NCBI GenBank assembly: GCA_025782575.1
Contig: JALGYY010000047.1
Location: 124,368 to 188,367 of the forward strand
Source: a bacterium
Lineage (GTDB): Bacteria; Orphanbacterota; Orphanbacteria; Orphanbacterales; Orphanbacteraceae
Direction: 5' to 3'
Length of the DNA: 64,000 nt
Shown here: positions 36,431 to 46,511 of the stretch, piece by piece
How positions within the stretch are numbered: position 1 is the stretch's first letter
How the letters are laid out: the number at the start of each line of letters is the position of its first letter
Notes under the pieces: generated by a model
Told to the model about the DNA's origin: nothing
The model's input: only the letters and a program-made list of their open reading frames with translations
The model's database searches: none
Translations under genes and position numbers: made by a program

Positions 36431-38797
36431 TCAACTCTCCTCTCCAAATTTCTTCCGAAGCTCCTCCAGATTGAGTTCGATCGACTGGTTCATTTGCAGC
36501 AGATCTTTCAGTACCTCTTCGCGAGAGCGATCTGCATGGGGCGGGGGCTTCGCGCTCTCCTCGATGAACGGGCGAAGGTTGTCCCTGATCTCTATTGGGA
36601 GCACGTTCTCGAGCCACTCGAGTGCGGTGCCATGGAGCTTAGCGTCATCGGTGTGAAGTCCGCGGAATGCGATCTTGACCAGATCCCGCGGGAGTACGAG
36701 AGATAACATCGTAAATACGTGCTCCATGCTTCTGGTCGTTCGCTTACGAAGGACCTCATCGACGAACAGGGAGTCCTCTCCCTCCTGAGGTTGGTCGAGA
36801 AGACGGTGGCTCTCCCAGACCCGCTTGTCTACTTTCGCTTCTTTCGCCACGATGGCGAATACCCGTTGACGATCGATCACGATTTCCGGAGTGGTTTCAT
36901 GAATCCTGGCAAGCGCGCGGCCGGCCTGGTAACGCACCTCGAACCGCTTGTCACTCAGTGCGCGGAGCAGGCCTTCGACGGCACGATCGCTCGTGCACGA
37001 CGAAAGAATCCTCGGGATCTGCCGCTTGATCGCGAACTCCTCCCCTGGATCGAGCAGGTGATCCAGTAGCTGGCCGGTGGCCTGATCCGCGACAGTTCGA
37101 AGTGAGCGGCCGGCCTGTCTCGTCACGACATCCCAGGCGAGCAAGGGGATGACGAACGGCACAAGCATCGGGCTCAGCTCCTTCTCTTCTTTCAACGCAA
37201 GTTTGATGCGGAGAGGATCACCCGACCGAAGCTCGGTCGCTTTCGCTACCAGGCGGTCTGAGGTGAGGGGTCTCTTCGAAGAGAAAGAAGTGGCGGGCGG
37301 ATCTCTAAGAGTCACCCCCTCCCCGATCTCCTCGGCATTGGTTTTCGGGGCGCCCTCCAACGGAACCTCGCTGACCGCGGGAAAGCCGGCGGTCATGCTG
37401 TCGAGACTGATGCCGTCCATGCTCATGGTCAGGCTTGCACCGGAGAGATCGAAATCTGTCATGGTCTGCATGACAGAACTCTGTTTCATACCATCTGAGA
37501 CCTTACCCTGTTGAGAGAGCAGGCTCTTCTCCAGCGCGACGACGAAGCCGGCCTGGAGGGATCGGGCGAGCAGGAGAGTGAGCAGGGACGCCAGAACGGC
37601 GATCACGGCGAGGATCGGACTGACGATAGCGGCTGGTAAGAGCAGCAGGAGTCGTACGACTCCGCCCCCCAGAGCGTCACCCATCCTGTCGAAGCCGACA
37701 TCCACGATCGGTTTGGTAGCCCGCTTCTTGCTCGGGAGTATCGGCATGTAAAGGAGCTCATAGCCCTGTCGGAAGAGCGAACCGTGAAACACCGCTTCCA
37801 TGCCCCGGACGATTGCCGCGACAGGTAGTCCCAGAAACGGAATCAAGATCACTCCGCCGATAACGACAATTGTGGGGCGCGATGAAACTGCAACGGAGAC
37901 GGCTTTTGCCGATTCCAGACTTCCCAGTAACCGCGAGCCGAATCCGGTCTGCACAATAAGCGTTACGAATGAAACGAGAGTGTAGAACACGGCGAAGAAA
38001 CGCATGAGTTCCTCGCCGCTTTGAAAGGCGCGTGCAGCTTCGGACTTGAAGATAAAGTCCAGAAGCGCGGCTGCAAAGTTTCCAAGAAGAATGAGTCTGC
38101 CCAGATTCCTGATGTAGCTGTTCCGGCTGAGTAAACGGAAACCGCTTTCCGTCTTCGCCGGTTTTTCTTTTCCCGAGAGGACCTTTCGAATGGAAGGGGG
38201 CCGCTCCGAACCTTTCCCGGCCGAAAGACGGAACAGAAGAATCGCACAGCCGACCTGGAAAGCTGCCAGTACGGGAATCATCATCTCCACCGCGAAATAG
38301 CTGCCGAAGCGCTCGGCAAGAAGGCCGCCGGCGAGGCCGCCGATCGTGGCCGCCCGAGTGACTCGGCTCATCTGGCGCTTCCCCTTTCGGGGATCGTCGA
38401 AACGATCGTTCGCTACGAGCCAGAAAGCGGAAATCAGGATGGATCCGATGACGGCGATGTGGATGTAGATCAGTACCGCCGCGATCCGCGTATTCACGTA
38501 AGAGACCGCCCACTCGCCGAGGAGCAGGGCGGCGCTGGCGCCGAAGAAAATCGGAGCGAGCTTGGCCGGCGAAAAGAGAGCCATCGCTCTGGATGTGAGA
38601 ATGACAGCGCCGATCGAGAGAAACGCCGCCACGACGAGCATCACCGGAAGTGCGGAAATGTCAAAGCTCGTGAGAAACAGCGCGTCCCTGGTCGCCTTCC
38701 CGGCGACCTGCTGCGCGATCAGCAGAACGGCACAGAGCGCCGTTACGAAGACGTAGCGATCTCCGTTTCCTCTCGCAATATCTCTGACAGGTGGCAT
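36431..38797 (-). CDS. Npt1/Tlc-like nucleotide-transporter-type membrane protein with HEAT-like C-terminus
   Basis: The protein (788 residues) begins with about twelve helices in the style of the ATP/ADP translocase-like (NTT) MFS group (ALCAVLLIAQQVAGKATRDALFLTSFD, IFFGASAALLLGEWAVSYVNTRIAAVLIY). After residue 430 it becomes soluble: a Ser/Thr-rich linker and α-helical repeats (AVEGLLRALSDKRFEVRYQAGRALARIHE) of HEAT type. Such fusions occur in free-living bacteria, so a role as parasite energy transporter is not implied. It follows the two M16 proteases in one operon (gap 11). A coiled, charged C-terminus ends it. Confidence 0.75.
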   Translation of the reverse strand: MPPVRDIARGNGDRYVFVTALCAVLLIAQQVAGKATRDALFLTSFDISALPVMLVVAAFLSIGAVILTSRAMALFSPAKLAPIFFGASAALLLGEWAVSYVNTRIAAVLIYIHIAVIGSILISAFWLVANDRFDDPRKGKRQMSRVTRAATIGGLAGGLLAERFGSYFAVEMMIPVLAAFQVGCAILLFRLSAGKGSERPPSIRKVLSGKEKPAKTESGFRLLSRNSYIRNLGRLILLGNFAAALLDFIFKSEAARAFQSGEELMRFFAVFYTLVSFVTLIVQTGFGSRLLGSLESAKAVSVAVSSRPTIVVIGGVILIPFLGLPVAAIVRGMEAVFHGSLFRQGYELLYMPILPSKKRATKPIVDVGFDRMGDALGGGVVRLLLLLPAAIVSPILAVIAVLASLLTLLLARSLQAGFVVALEKSLLSQQGKVSDGMKQSSVMQTMTDFDLSGASLTMSMDGISLDSMTAGFPAVSEVPLEGAPKTNAEEIGEGVTLRDPPATSFSSKRPLTSDRLVAKATELRSGDPLRIKLALKEEKELSPMLVPFVIPLLAWDVVTRQAGRSLRTVADQATGQLLDHLLDPGEEFAIKRQIPRILSSCTSDRAVEGLLRALSDKRFEVRYQAGRALARIHETTPEIVIDRQRVFAIVAKEAKVDKRVWESHRLLDQPQEGEDSLFVDEVLRKRTTRSMEHVFTMLSLVLPRDLVKIAFRGLHTDDAKLHGTALEWLENVLPIEIRDNLRPFIEESAKPPPHADRSREEVLKDLLQMNQSIELNLEELRKKFGEES

Positions 38798-38808
38798 GAT
38801 GCCCCGTT

Positions 38809-40206
38809 TCAGTTCACGATCTTGCCGAACGGCTCGATCTGAGCACGAACGAGCGCCGTGTCGCCGACCACGACAATCGCCATATTTTCATCATGCAAAT
38901 AGCGGCGGGCCATGTCGCGCACCTGATCCGCACTCACGGCATGGATATTTTCAACATAGGAGGTAAGGAAATCATCGCCAAGACCCTGAAAATCCGCATA
39001 GATCAACTGGCCCATGATGCCCCACCGGCTTGAATTCGACAGCACGAACGAACCGGACATGTAACTCTGAACACTACTGAGTTCTTCCTCCGACGGGGCT
39101 TCATTTCGGAGACGGTCGATTTCGAAGAAGATCTCCCCGATGGTTGCTCCCGTATGCTCGGTTGTGACATCGGCCGATTCAACCCAGTAGGCGTCATGAT
39201 AATGGGTCCGGATCGAAGAATAGGGGGAGTAAGAATATCCTTTGTCTTCACGGACGTTCTGGATGATTCGGGATGAGAAGCTCCCGCCAAGAAGGGTGTT
39301 GGTCACCTCGAGCGGAATGAAATCGGCGTGAGACGGATCAGCTACGGAGATGGCGATTCGAATCGTTGATTGCGGCGCGTCCGGCCGATCGATGAGATGC
39401 AGCACACGCTCGCTCGAGGTGTTCGGAATCTGCTCGGAGGGGGGAGGCCCCATGGCGAAGCTCAGGAAAACGGCGCGAATCATCATCTCCATTCTCTTGG
39501 TGTCGAAATCCCCGACTACGTAGACATGGGTCCTCGCGGCGCCGAAATGTTTCGAATGAAATGCTCTGACTTGGTCGATTGTGTAACCCTGCAGCAGTTC
39601 CTTGGTAGGATAGGTCGTTCCGTAGCGATGGTCGCCGTAAAGCACTTCCGACAGGCGCTCGTTCGCAAGCGATTGGGCACGGGTTCGGGCGACGCTCAGC
39701 GATCTCAGATTATCCGCCTTGATCCTCTCCAGTTCCCCTTCGGGGAATGACGGCGTAGTTAGGATTTCGGCGAGAAGCCTCATCGCGTCCAGACCATACT
39801 CGGAAAGGACGTCGGTGGAGATCGAGAGACGGTCCGCGCCGACGCGAACCCGCACTTCGCTGCCCATATCCGAGATGTCACGCGCGATCTCACTCGAAGT
39901 CCGCCTGATCGTCCCTTCGGTCAGCATGTCCCCCACAATATCGGCCAGCCAGATCTCTTCTGTTTTTTCGTCGACGTTCCCGGTTCGCACCATGACGCCC
40001 ACGGACACTTTCGGCACATTGCCGAACGGAACGAGTGTAGCCCGGAGGCCGTTGATCATCGAAAACGTGTGTGCCTCGGGAAGGGAGAAATTCTTCGGTT
40101 CGCCCCCTTCGGGGGGCAATTCCCTTTCCGCACGGGCGGAGAAAGGGAGTGCGAGAGAGAGCACGACAGCAGTGGCTGCGATTCGTCGTAGTCTGGTCAT
40201 GGTCAA
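38809..40206 (-). CDS. M16 peptidase family, catalytically inactive subunit
   Basis: The protein (465 residues, signal peptide TAVVLSLALPFSARA) has the M16 (insulinase/pitrilysin-type) fold, with FSLPEAHTFSMINGLRATLVPFGNVPKVSVGVMVRTG. Where active members carry H-x-x-E-H, this one has ADIVGDMLTEG, so the zinc ligands are lost. In two-subunit M16 proteases one partner is inactive and helps substrate binding. The active partner is encoded directly upstream and overlaps by four bases. GGGGGGAGGAG is the ribosome site. Confidence 0.85.
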   Translation of the reverse strand: MTMTRLRRIAATAVVLSLALPFSARAERELPPEGGEPKNFSLPEAHTFSMINGLRATLVPFGNVPKVSVGVMVRTGNVDEKTEEIWLADIVGDMLTEGTIRRTSSEIARDISDMGSEVRVRVGADRLSISTDVLSEYGLDAMRLLAEILTTPSFPEGELERIKADNLRSLSVARTRAQSLANERLSEVLYGDHRYGTTYPTKELLQGYTIDQVRAFHSKHFGAARTHVYVVGDFDTKRMEMMIRAVFLSFAMGPPPSEQIPNTSSERVLHLIDRPDAPQSTIRIAISVADPSHADFIPLEVTNTLLGGSFSSRIIQNVREDKGYSYSPYSSIRTHYHDAYWVESADVTTEHTGATIGEIFFEIDRLRNEAPSEEELSSVQSYMSGSFVLSNSSRWGIMGQLIYADFQGLGDDFLTSYVENIHAVSADQVRDMARRYLHDENMAIVVVGDTALVRAQIEPFGKIVN

Positions 40207-41582
40207 CTCCTCCCCCCGTTTTCGGCCTCGTCACCCGCTTCAGGGACGATCGTCAAAACCGTTCGTTTTTCTGTTCCCAGATATTCGCGAACTGTCTTTC
40301 GGATGAGTTCAGGTGTCACTTTGAAGAACTCTTCTTCAATCCCGTTGATACGCGCAGGGTCGTCGTCGAACAGAGCGAAACTCGCCAGCAGGTCGGCCCG
40401 TCTGAATGTGCTCGATCCCGCCCTGTCGTACCAGTCGGAGCGAATCCTGGTGAGCGCCCGTTGCAATGTTTTCTCATCGATCAACTCGTCTTCCAGCCCT
40501 TCGATCTCTTCCTCGATCATCGAGAGAATATCGTCGGTCTGCTCGGTTCGATCATAGCGCAGGCTTGCGGTCCATAGCATGGGGCCGTAATAATTGTACA
40601 TACTGCCCAGCGCATTGATTCCGCCTGCCACATGGCCGGTCACTCCCTCGCTCTTGACGAGTCGCTCCGTCAGCCGGCTCGCATCACCCTGGAGAAGGAT
40701 CTGGTCAATCACCCCCATGGCGTAGAACGCCGGCGTGTTTCGTTCCGGCATATGGAATGAAACGGCGAGCGCAGGCTTGCTGGCGAGAGGGTCACCTTTG
40801 CTTGCCCGCTTTTCTTTCAGTTGAATCGGCTCGGTCAGGTCGGGGGGCTCGGGAAGCTCCGAAGCGGGGATACTGCTGAAATATTCATCAACCCAGCCGA
40901 GCGCTTCTTTCGAGTCGAAATCGCCCGTTACCACGAGCACGGCGTTATTGGGAGAATAATAGGTGTCGAAGAAGAGTCGCACATCTTCCAGCGTTGCCGC
41001 TTCGAGCTCAGCCAGCTCTCCATAGAAATTATGAGCGTTGTGCCAGTTTTCGTTCGCGTACTGCGGCATGTCGAGCCACGGGAATCCGCCATACGGACGG
41101 TTCAACACATTCACTTTCACTTCGTTCGAAACCACGCCCTTCTGGTTCACCAGGTTCTCTTCGGTGATGTCGAGGGAGCGCATCCGATCGGCCTCCGCCC
41201 AGAGTATCGTTTCAAGCTTATGAGAAGGAACGATGTCGAAGTAATTGGTGAAATCGAACCGCGTGCTCCCGTTCAGATTGCCGCCGCTCGATTCCACGAG
41301 TTGAATGAACTCCATCTTTCCGAGGTTGCCGGATCCCTGGAACATCATGTGCTCGAACAGATGGGCGAACCCTGTGCGGCCCCGCGGTTCGTTCCTGAAC
41401 CCGATGTGGTAGTAAACCGCTACCGTCACTTTGGGGGTGGTGTGGTCGGGAGACAGGACGACTTTCAGCCCATTGTCGAGTTTATGATACTCCACCGGGA
41501 CATTCAGTCCCGCGCCGGCGTCCTCGATCGCCAGTAGAGACAAGATCGCGGCGACCCCCGCAATCGTCTGATTCGTTTTCAT
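40203..41582 (-). CDS. M16 zinc peptidase, catalytic subunit
   Basis: The protein (459 residues) has a signal peptide, the inverted zinc motif H-L-F-E-H (74-78 in FAHLFEHMMFQGSGN) and further family marks (VNQKGVVSNEVKVNVLNRPYGG). It should be an exported metalloprotease that works with the inactive partner downstream. Its substrate is unknown; relatives degrade or process short peptides. ATG 41582 has AAAGGA six bases upstream. It is first in an operon with the inactive M16 subunit and the nucleotide-transporter-like protein. Confidence 0.9.
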   Translation of the reverse strand: MKTNQTIAGVAAILSLLAIEDAGAGLNVPVEYHKLDNGLKVVLSPDHTTPKVTVAVYYHIGFRNEPRGRTGFAHLFEHMMFQGSGNLGKMEFIQLVESSGGNLNGSTRFDFTNYFDIVPSHKLETILWAEADRMRSLDITEENLVNQKGVVSNEVKVNVLNRPYGGFPWLDMPQYANENWHNAHNFYGELAELEAATLEDVRLFFDTYYSPNNAVLVVTGDFDSKEALGWVDEYFSSIPASELPEPPDLTEPIQLKEKRASKGDPLASKPALAVSFHMPERNTPAFYAMGVIDQILLQGDASRLTERLVKSEGVTGHVAGGINALGSMYNYYGPMLWTASLRYDRTEQTDDILSMIEEEIEGLEDELIDEKTLQRALTRIRSDWYDRAGSSTFRRADLLASFALFDDDPARINGIEEEFFKVTPELIRKTVREYLGTEKRTVLTIVPEAGDEAENGGRS

Positions 41583-41600
41583 TCCTATTCCTTTCATAAG

Positions 41601-41630
41601 CCGACAAAACCGTGACTTATTCACTATAAT
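41601..41630 (+). promoter_or_regulatory. Possible sigma-70-type promoter for the thioredoxin-fold gene
   Basis: CCGACA (41601-41606) and a perfect TATAAT (41625-41630) are 18 bases apart on the plus strand. The leader to ATG 41734 would be about 95 bases, which is long, so this is tentative. Confidence 0.4.
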
Positions 41631-41733
41631 AGAAAGACGGCGGGGGGGGCGATTCGATTCATTCCGCTCCCGTAACGGCGCGCTCACCGGTGCCACTTAC
41701 ATTCACAAAACGCCCATACCCCTGAGGAATCCG

Positions 41734-42321
41734 ATGAAAACCGGATTGAATCGCCTGATCATGCTCTCACTGCTGGCCGCCCTTCTGGTTCCTGCCGTAA
41801 ACGCCCAGCAAAGAATACGTGGCATTGAAGGCCGGCCCGCTCCTGCTTGGGATGTCTCCCACTGGGAAAATCTGTCCGAGGGAAAGAGCAGCCTCGACAT
41901 CGCCGACTTCGCGGGAAAGGTCGTTTATCTCTTCGGATTCCAATCGTGGTGCCCCGGTTGCCATTCCCACGGATTCCCCACATTGCGGGCTGTGCGCGGG
42001 ACTTTTGAAGATCAGGATGAAGTAGCTTTTGTTGCTGTGCAGACCGTGTTCGAAGGATTCGGCGTGAACACGGCGGAAAAAGCGAAGGAGAGCTGTGACA
42101 AATTCGGCCTCGACATCCCTTGCGGACACGATCCGGGGAGCGACGGTAAGGGGTCAACTATCATGCGGCGTTATCGATCAGGCGGAACTCCCTGGACCGT
42201 GATCATCGACAGGAACGGCATCGTTCGTTTCAACGGATTTTCGATCAAACCGGATGTCGCTGTCTCGTTGATCGGACAACTGCTCGCTGAAAAAAGTTCG
42301 GAGTCGATCCGCCAGAACTGA
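41734..42321 (+). CDS. Secreted thioredoxin-fold (TlpA/redoxin-like) protein
   Basis: The protein (195 residues) has a signal peptide (LIMLSLLAALLVPAVNA) and a thioredoxin fold with the redox motif WCPGC in FQSWCPGCHSHGFPTLR, a cis-Pro segment GGTPWTVIIDRNG and a domain-like start similar to AhpC/TSA-type TlpA proteins. It probably acts as a periplasmic disulfide reductase or oxidoreductase for envelope proteins. Its TGAGGA ribosome site lies just before ATG 41734. It is divergent from the M16 operon and converges with the next gene, with nine bases between the stops. Confidence 0.8.
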   Translation: MKTGLNRLIMLSLLAALLVPAVNAQQRIRGIEGRPAPAWDVSHWENLSEGKSSLDIADFAGKVVYLFGFQSWCPGCHSHGFPTLRAVRGTFEDQDEVAFVAVQTVFEGFGVNTAEKAKESCDKFGLDIPCGHDPGSDGKGSTIMRRYRSGGTPWTVIIDRNGIVRFNGFSIKPDVAVSLIGQLLAEKSSESIRQN

Positions 42322-42330
42322 AACGCCTCG

Positions 42331-43869
42331 TTACCAACCCGTCGCAAGAGGTGTCAGTCTATAGTCACGCAAATCGCCGGCGATTTTTGAGCGATCGAGC
42401 CTGAATCTTATGATCCCGCGCCCATGCTCCCAGTAACGTTCGCTCGGTCGAAACGATTTCACATACTTCGCCTCGAGCCGGTTTACGTAGTAATCATACA
42501 AACCGGCTTCCTTCGTGTCGAACCGAAGGGCGTAGTGTTCGCCCTGATAAATTCGATCAGGAAAGTGTCGGGAGTAAAGGTCGCTTTTATAGGTAGTATC
42601 TACAGGCACATTCCCCGGCGTGAATAGAATTGCTCCTGCGGGTTTCCCGCCTCGAAACCGGACTTCAAACTCCCAGTCCACCCCGAGCCCCCAGATCGTG
42701 ATAGTCATGCCGGAAGTTCGAAGTGTGAGAGAGGGCGATCCGCTGAGCTCACCACCCGGTGGATCGATGCCGCTCGACGGCAGCCGCCCGGCGTAGTCTC
42801 GGAGGAGTCGAGCGGGATCGCTTACATCCGGGAAGAGGAGCTCGGCCGCCCCTGTCTTCCTGGCGCCGGCGCTCTCCCGGTAGATTTCCAGAAATCGTTC
42901 CGCTCCCGCTGTCTCGATAAGGGAACGAACAAGCAGTCCGCTCATGGGATAGGAGATGTCAGGCATGCCGATCTTGTCACGGAAACCACTTTCGGTGAAC
43001 AGGTCGTCGATCGCACCGGGGTCCTGTTCCATCAGGTAGGCGCCGAGCTCGAGCACGACTTCGGGTGACTTCTCCCATCGGCCCCCGACTGCCACCGCGA
43101 ACCCCTCCTGGAGCGCGGGCAAGACCAGAATCGGGACATCAGCGAGTGCGAAGTTGATCAGCACATGGGCGAGTTCATGATGATGGGGGAGGTGGACGGA
43201 GAGAACGGCGTCGAGCGCAAGATTCGTTATCCCATGAGTTCGAAAACCGGAGAGTTCCAGAATCTGTTCGTCGGTACAAAGGTAATAGTCGATCTTATCA
43301 CGCTCCAGCAGGACAAGACGTGCCGCTCCTATCGAAAGAAGTCGTGCCGTAGCCAGTACGAAGCTGTCCGCTTCCGCGAGGGCGATCGAGTTCAACCGGG
43401 ACGGTTCATCGCAATGAACGCGGAGGAATCTTGTCTCTATGACGGGCCAGTGAGAGGCGTCAAGCATGAGCGGTGAGGCGAGGCGCCAGCCATGTTCCGT
43501 CAGCTTGGCTTCATACTGAATTCGGGGCTCGATTTCGCCCCCCCGAACCACGAGAGTGATTCGAGCGCGATCGTTACCGTCTAACCTGATCTCTTCGACT
43601 TCAATCGAGTACCGGCCGGTCCGGATGTCAGGAAGAAGGGGCAGGAGGGGCGAGGCGCAATCAACCTTCAGCTCCTCATCTGTGAAGTGAATACCGAGAC
43701 GGCGGGACTGCTCCAGCTCCCCGGCCAGCCAGCAGCTCTCCGCGCTTCCCCGCTCTCCCCTCTCCAGGAAATCGAGATAGGCGGAGATCAGGACCGTGGG
43801 CGAATCGTACCGGGCCGCTTGGGCCGGCAGGCCGATCGCCAACATCAGAATGAGTCCGAACAATCTCAT
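42331..43869 (-). CDS. Secreted gluzincin-like metallopeptidase (HELAH)
   Basis: The protein (512 residues) has a signal peptide (LFGLILMLAIGLPAQA), an SnoaL-like or NTF2-type early region (SPTVLISAYLDFLERGE), and a peptidase-MA-like core with HELAH (231-235) and a downstream Glu255 in LQEGFA, spaced like gluzincin zinc ligands. A C-terminal β-domain follows. It is a likely exported metalloprotease of unknown target. ATG 43869 has AGGA eight bases upstream; a longer reading starting at 43920 would overlap the divergent phosphatase gene. Confidence 0.75.
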   Translation of the reverse strand: MRLFGLILMLAIGLPAQAARYDSPTVLISAYLDFLERGERGSAESCWLAGELEQSRRLGIHFTDEELKVDCASPLLPLLPDIRTGRYSIEVEEIRLDGNDRARITLVVRGGEIEPRIQYEAKLTEHGWRLASPLMLDASHWPVIETRFLRVHCDEPSRLNSIALAEADSFVLATARLLSIGAARLVLLERDKIDYYLCTDEQILELSGFRTHGITNLALDAVLSVHLPHHHELAHVLINFALADVPILVLPALQEGFAVAVGGRWEKSPEVVLELGAYLMEQDPGAIDDLFTESGFRDKIGMPDISYPMSGLLVRSLIETAGAERFLEIYRESAGARKTGAAELLFPDVSDPARLLRDYAGRLPSSGIDPPGGELSGSPSLTLRTSGMTITIWGLGVDWEFEVRFRGGKPAGAILFTPGNVPVDTTYKSDLYSRHFPDRIYQGEHYALRFDTKEAGLYDYYVNRLEAKYVKSFRPSERYWEHGRGIIRFRLDRSKIAGDLRDYRLTPLATGW

Positions 43870-43907
43870 AACTCGTTTCCTATCACATCCTGTTGTAGAA
43901 TTCACAT

Positions 43908-46511
43908 GTGCATGGACCACTTTCCAGTATTATCGCCGTTCTGATCTGCCTCCTGGCCGTCTGGATTACTTGGCGAACCAAACCGGCGACGCCCCCTTAC
44001 GGCGGTCGCCTGATTAAGATCCTGCTTCTCGGCCTGGCCCAGGTTGGTCTTGTTGCCGCCGTTGCTCAGGTGGTGAACCCTCTCCTCGGTGACCGCCCTT
44101 ACTCCGACCAGGCTCTCTTCAACACGGTAGCCGCCACTTCTGTCTTCCATGCGCTCCGCCTGGGCATTCTTTTCCTCACACTCCGATTATGGACAGGCCT
44201 CGTTGTCGGGTCGATCGCCAGAAAGTGGATCTATCCACTCTACCCGATCGCATTTCTTTCGGTTCGCTTTGGGAGCGGTTTTCTAGTCGTTGCCACCCTT
44301 ATCTACCTCTGGTTCTGGATCAGCCGGACCGACTGGGCCGATCAGATAGGTGGAGCTCGGAGAGTCGCCTCGCTCGCCGGCGCGCTGCTTTGCATTGTCC
44401 TCTATACGCCTATTATCTTCAGTCCAATCGGCCTTGGTTTTGGAGAAACTCCCGCTATATCGGGACCGATCGTTTCACGGAGCCGGAGTGGGCTGCTCGA
44501 TGAAGCCCCGTCCGGGGCCCTTCCGATCGCATTCGCCAGTCGGCCCCTCGCCGAGGGTGCCATCGCGCTTACCATGATCTTCTGGATCCAGGCGATCACT
44601 TCGTTCCTGTCGCTCATCGTGCCTCGAATCCGCTTCCGAAATCACCGGCTCGCCCGGCGTTTCTCATTTACGTATGCGTTGCTTCTCCTCGTTCCCGGTG
44701 CTCTTCTTCTTCTTGCCTTCCTGCTGAGTACGTACTACAACACCGGGTCGAGCAAGGGGGAACGGGCCCGGGCCTATCTGCAGGATGATCTGAATCGTGC
44801 GATCGAAAGGGCGGGGGAGGCTCTTGCCATTGCCGGCCCCAACTCAGACGATTGGTCCGGTCTGCTCGAGAGAGCATCTGCAGGCCAGGCGGGAGCTTCC
44901 TGGATCGCCCGCTCCTGGGCACCAGGTGACAGCCTGGCTGAAATTCTCGCTTCGGTTCACGCAGATTCGATGATGCGGGGAGAGGCACTCTTCGAGTCGG
45001 CCGGTTACGATACCGTCTCCGGTCTCTATGTGAGTGATGAAGGGATCTGGCTCGCTGCAGGGGTGGCCGCCACCGCTGGTGACCGGGGGCGAACGAGCAT
45101 CGAAGTGTACATGCCGATAGAGGATTCCTATCTTGTTGAAATTGCGGATGGCCTGAACGCTGATCTTCGTGTAGAGGCTCTGGGCGCCACGTATCTTACC
45201 AATAGCGGTTTCACCAGTTTCAGGAGCCAGAGATGGCTCGATGAGAATATCGTCATTCAGTCGGAACAGTTCACGGAGGGGGCGAGCGGATTCTGGCGCC
45301 GGCCACGCCGGGTGTCCCGGATCTTTCTCTCGACAGGTGATTGGATTCATCGGGAGCCGGATGAGCGTCGAGGCGGAATCTCTCTTGCTGTCATCTCTTC
45401 CCCGGCGCGCTTCGCAGGCGAGCTCTTTTCAGACAACACATTCCTCTATCTGCACGGGTGGATTCTGGCGGTACTCGGGGGGATATTCCTGATCATCGGA
45501 CTGGCCGTTCACATTGCCACCGGGATGGGACGGAGCATTGTCGGAGGTGTTCTGAACGAACTCGATGCGCTCGCGGAAGGTGTGGGGCGAATCGGTGAGG
45601 GGGACCTTGATCATCGCGTCGAGCTTCAAGGAAAGGGGGAAATCGCCGATCTAGCGAACGGCTTCAACGATATGGCTGCGAACCTGAAGGAGCATCAGGA
45701 GCAACTGATCGAAAAAGAACGGCTTGAAGCCGATCTGGCTGTTGCGCGTGATATTCAGGCACGCCTTCTTCCACAGAGCCCGCCCGAGCTGGACGAACTC
45801 GACATCGCCGGAATCTCCATTCCGAGCAAGGAGGTCGGCGGCGACCTCTTCTATTTCCTTCGATTGAGCAAGGATCTACTTGGAGTCGCACTCGGCGATG
45901 TTTCAGGAAAGAGCGTTCCCGCCGCCCTTCTCATGTCGAATGTGCTCGCAGCACTGAAGACAGAAGCGCAGTACGGCGATCGCGCCGACCGTAGTCTCGA
46001 GAGCATGAATAAGCTCGTCGCCGATCAGGTTGAGCCGGGCCGGTTCGTTACGTTCTTCTACGGGATCATCGATACGCGCACCGGCGTGCTCCGGTACGCA
46101 TGTGCCGGCCATAATCCCTCACTGATCGTGAGTGCCGACGGGAGTCAGCGCTGGCTTGAAGAATCGGGGCTTCCGCTCGGCATCATGGCTAGCTCGGAAT
46201 ATGTGATTGCCGAAGAAAATCTTGTGCCCGGCGACGTACTCCTCCTCTATTCGGATGGAGTGACCGAGGCCGAAGCGCCCATGCGGGTGGATGAGATTCC
46301 CGCAGCCGATGATGCAACAGTCGACGGGTATGGCGACGGTCTGGACGATCACTTCTTTGGTGAGGAGAGGCTCTCGGAGTCTATCAGGGAGCTGCGAGAA
46401 GGGAGTGCGCATTCCATTCTCGGAGGGCTGCTCGACGCCATACGGCGATTCACGGCGGGGGCCGAACAATCAGATGATCTTACCGTTGTTGTTGTTAAGG
46501 TGAATCAATAA
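43908..46511 (+). CDS. Membrane PP2C/SpoIIE-type phosphatase with HAMP
   Basis: The protein (867 residues) has an N-terminal multi-helix membrane region, an exterior sensor part, another helix (GWILAVLGGIFLIIGLAVHIATG), a HAMP domain (EGVGRIGEGDLDHRVELQGKGEIADLANGFNDMA), a coiled linker and an RsbU/SpoIIE-type PP2C domain (ARDIQARLLPQ, GGDLFYFLRL, GDVSGKSVPAALLMS, AGHNPSLIV, LLLYSDGVTEAEAP, DDLTVVVVKV). It should dephosphorylate an anti-anti-sigma-like protein. The start is GTG 43908, and the ribosome site is poor. It overlaps the response-regulator gene by 17 bases at the 3' ends. Confidence 0.8.
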   Translation: MHGPLSSIIAVLICLLAVWITWRTKPATPPYGGRLIKILLLGLAQVGLVAAVAQVVNPLLGDRPYSDQALFNTVAATSVFHALRLGILFLTLRLWTGLVVGSIARKWIYPLYPIAFLSVRFGSGFLVVATLIYLWFWISRTDWADQIGGARRVASLAGALLCIVLYTPIIFSPIGLGFGETPAISGPIVSRSRSGLLDEAPSGALPIAFASRPLAEGAIALTMIFWIQAITSFLSLIVPRIRFRNHRLARRFSFTYALLLLVPGALLLLAFLLSTYYNTGSSKGERARAYLQDDLNRAIERAGEALAIAGPNSDDWSGLLERASAGQAGASWIARSWAPGDSLAEILASVHADSMMRGEALFESAGYDTVSGLYVSDEGIWLAAGVAATAGDRGRTSIEVYMPIEDSYLVEIADGLNADLRVEALGATYLTNSGFTSFRSQRWLDENIVIQSEQFTEGASGFWRRPRRVSRIFLSTGDWIHREPDERRGGISLAVISSPARFAGELFSDNTFLYLHGWILAVLGGIFLIIGLAVHIATGMGRSIVGGVLNELDALAEGVGRIGEGDLDHRVELQGKGEIADLANGFNDMAANLKEHQEQLIEKERLEADLAVARDIQARLLPQSPPELDELDIAGISIPSKEVGGDLFYFLRLSKDLLGVALGDVSGKSVPAALLMSNVLAALKTEAQYGDRADRSLESMNKLVADQVEPGRFVTFFYGIIDTRTGVLRYACAGHNPSLIVSADGSQRWLEESGLPLGIMASSEYVIAEENLVPGDVLLLYSDGVTEAEAPMRVDEIPAADDATVDGYGDGLDDHFFGEERLSESIRELREGSAHSILGGLLDAIRRFTAGAEQSDDLTVVVVKVNQ

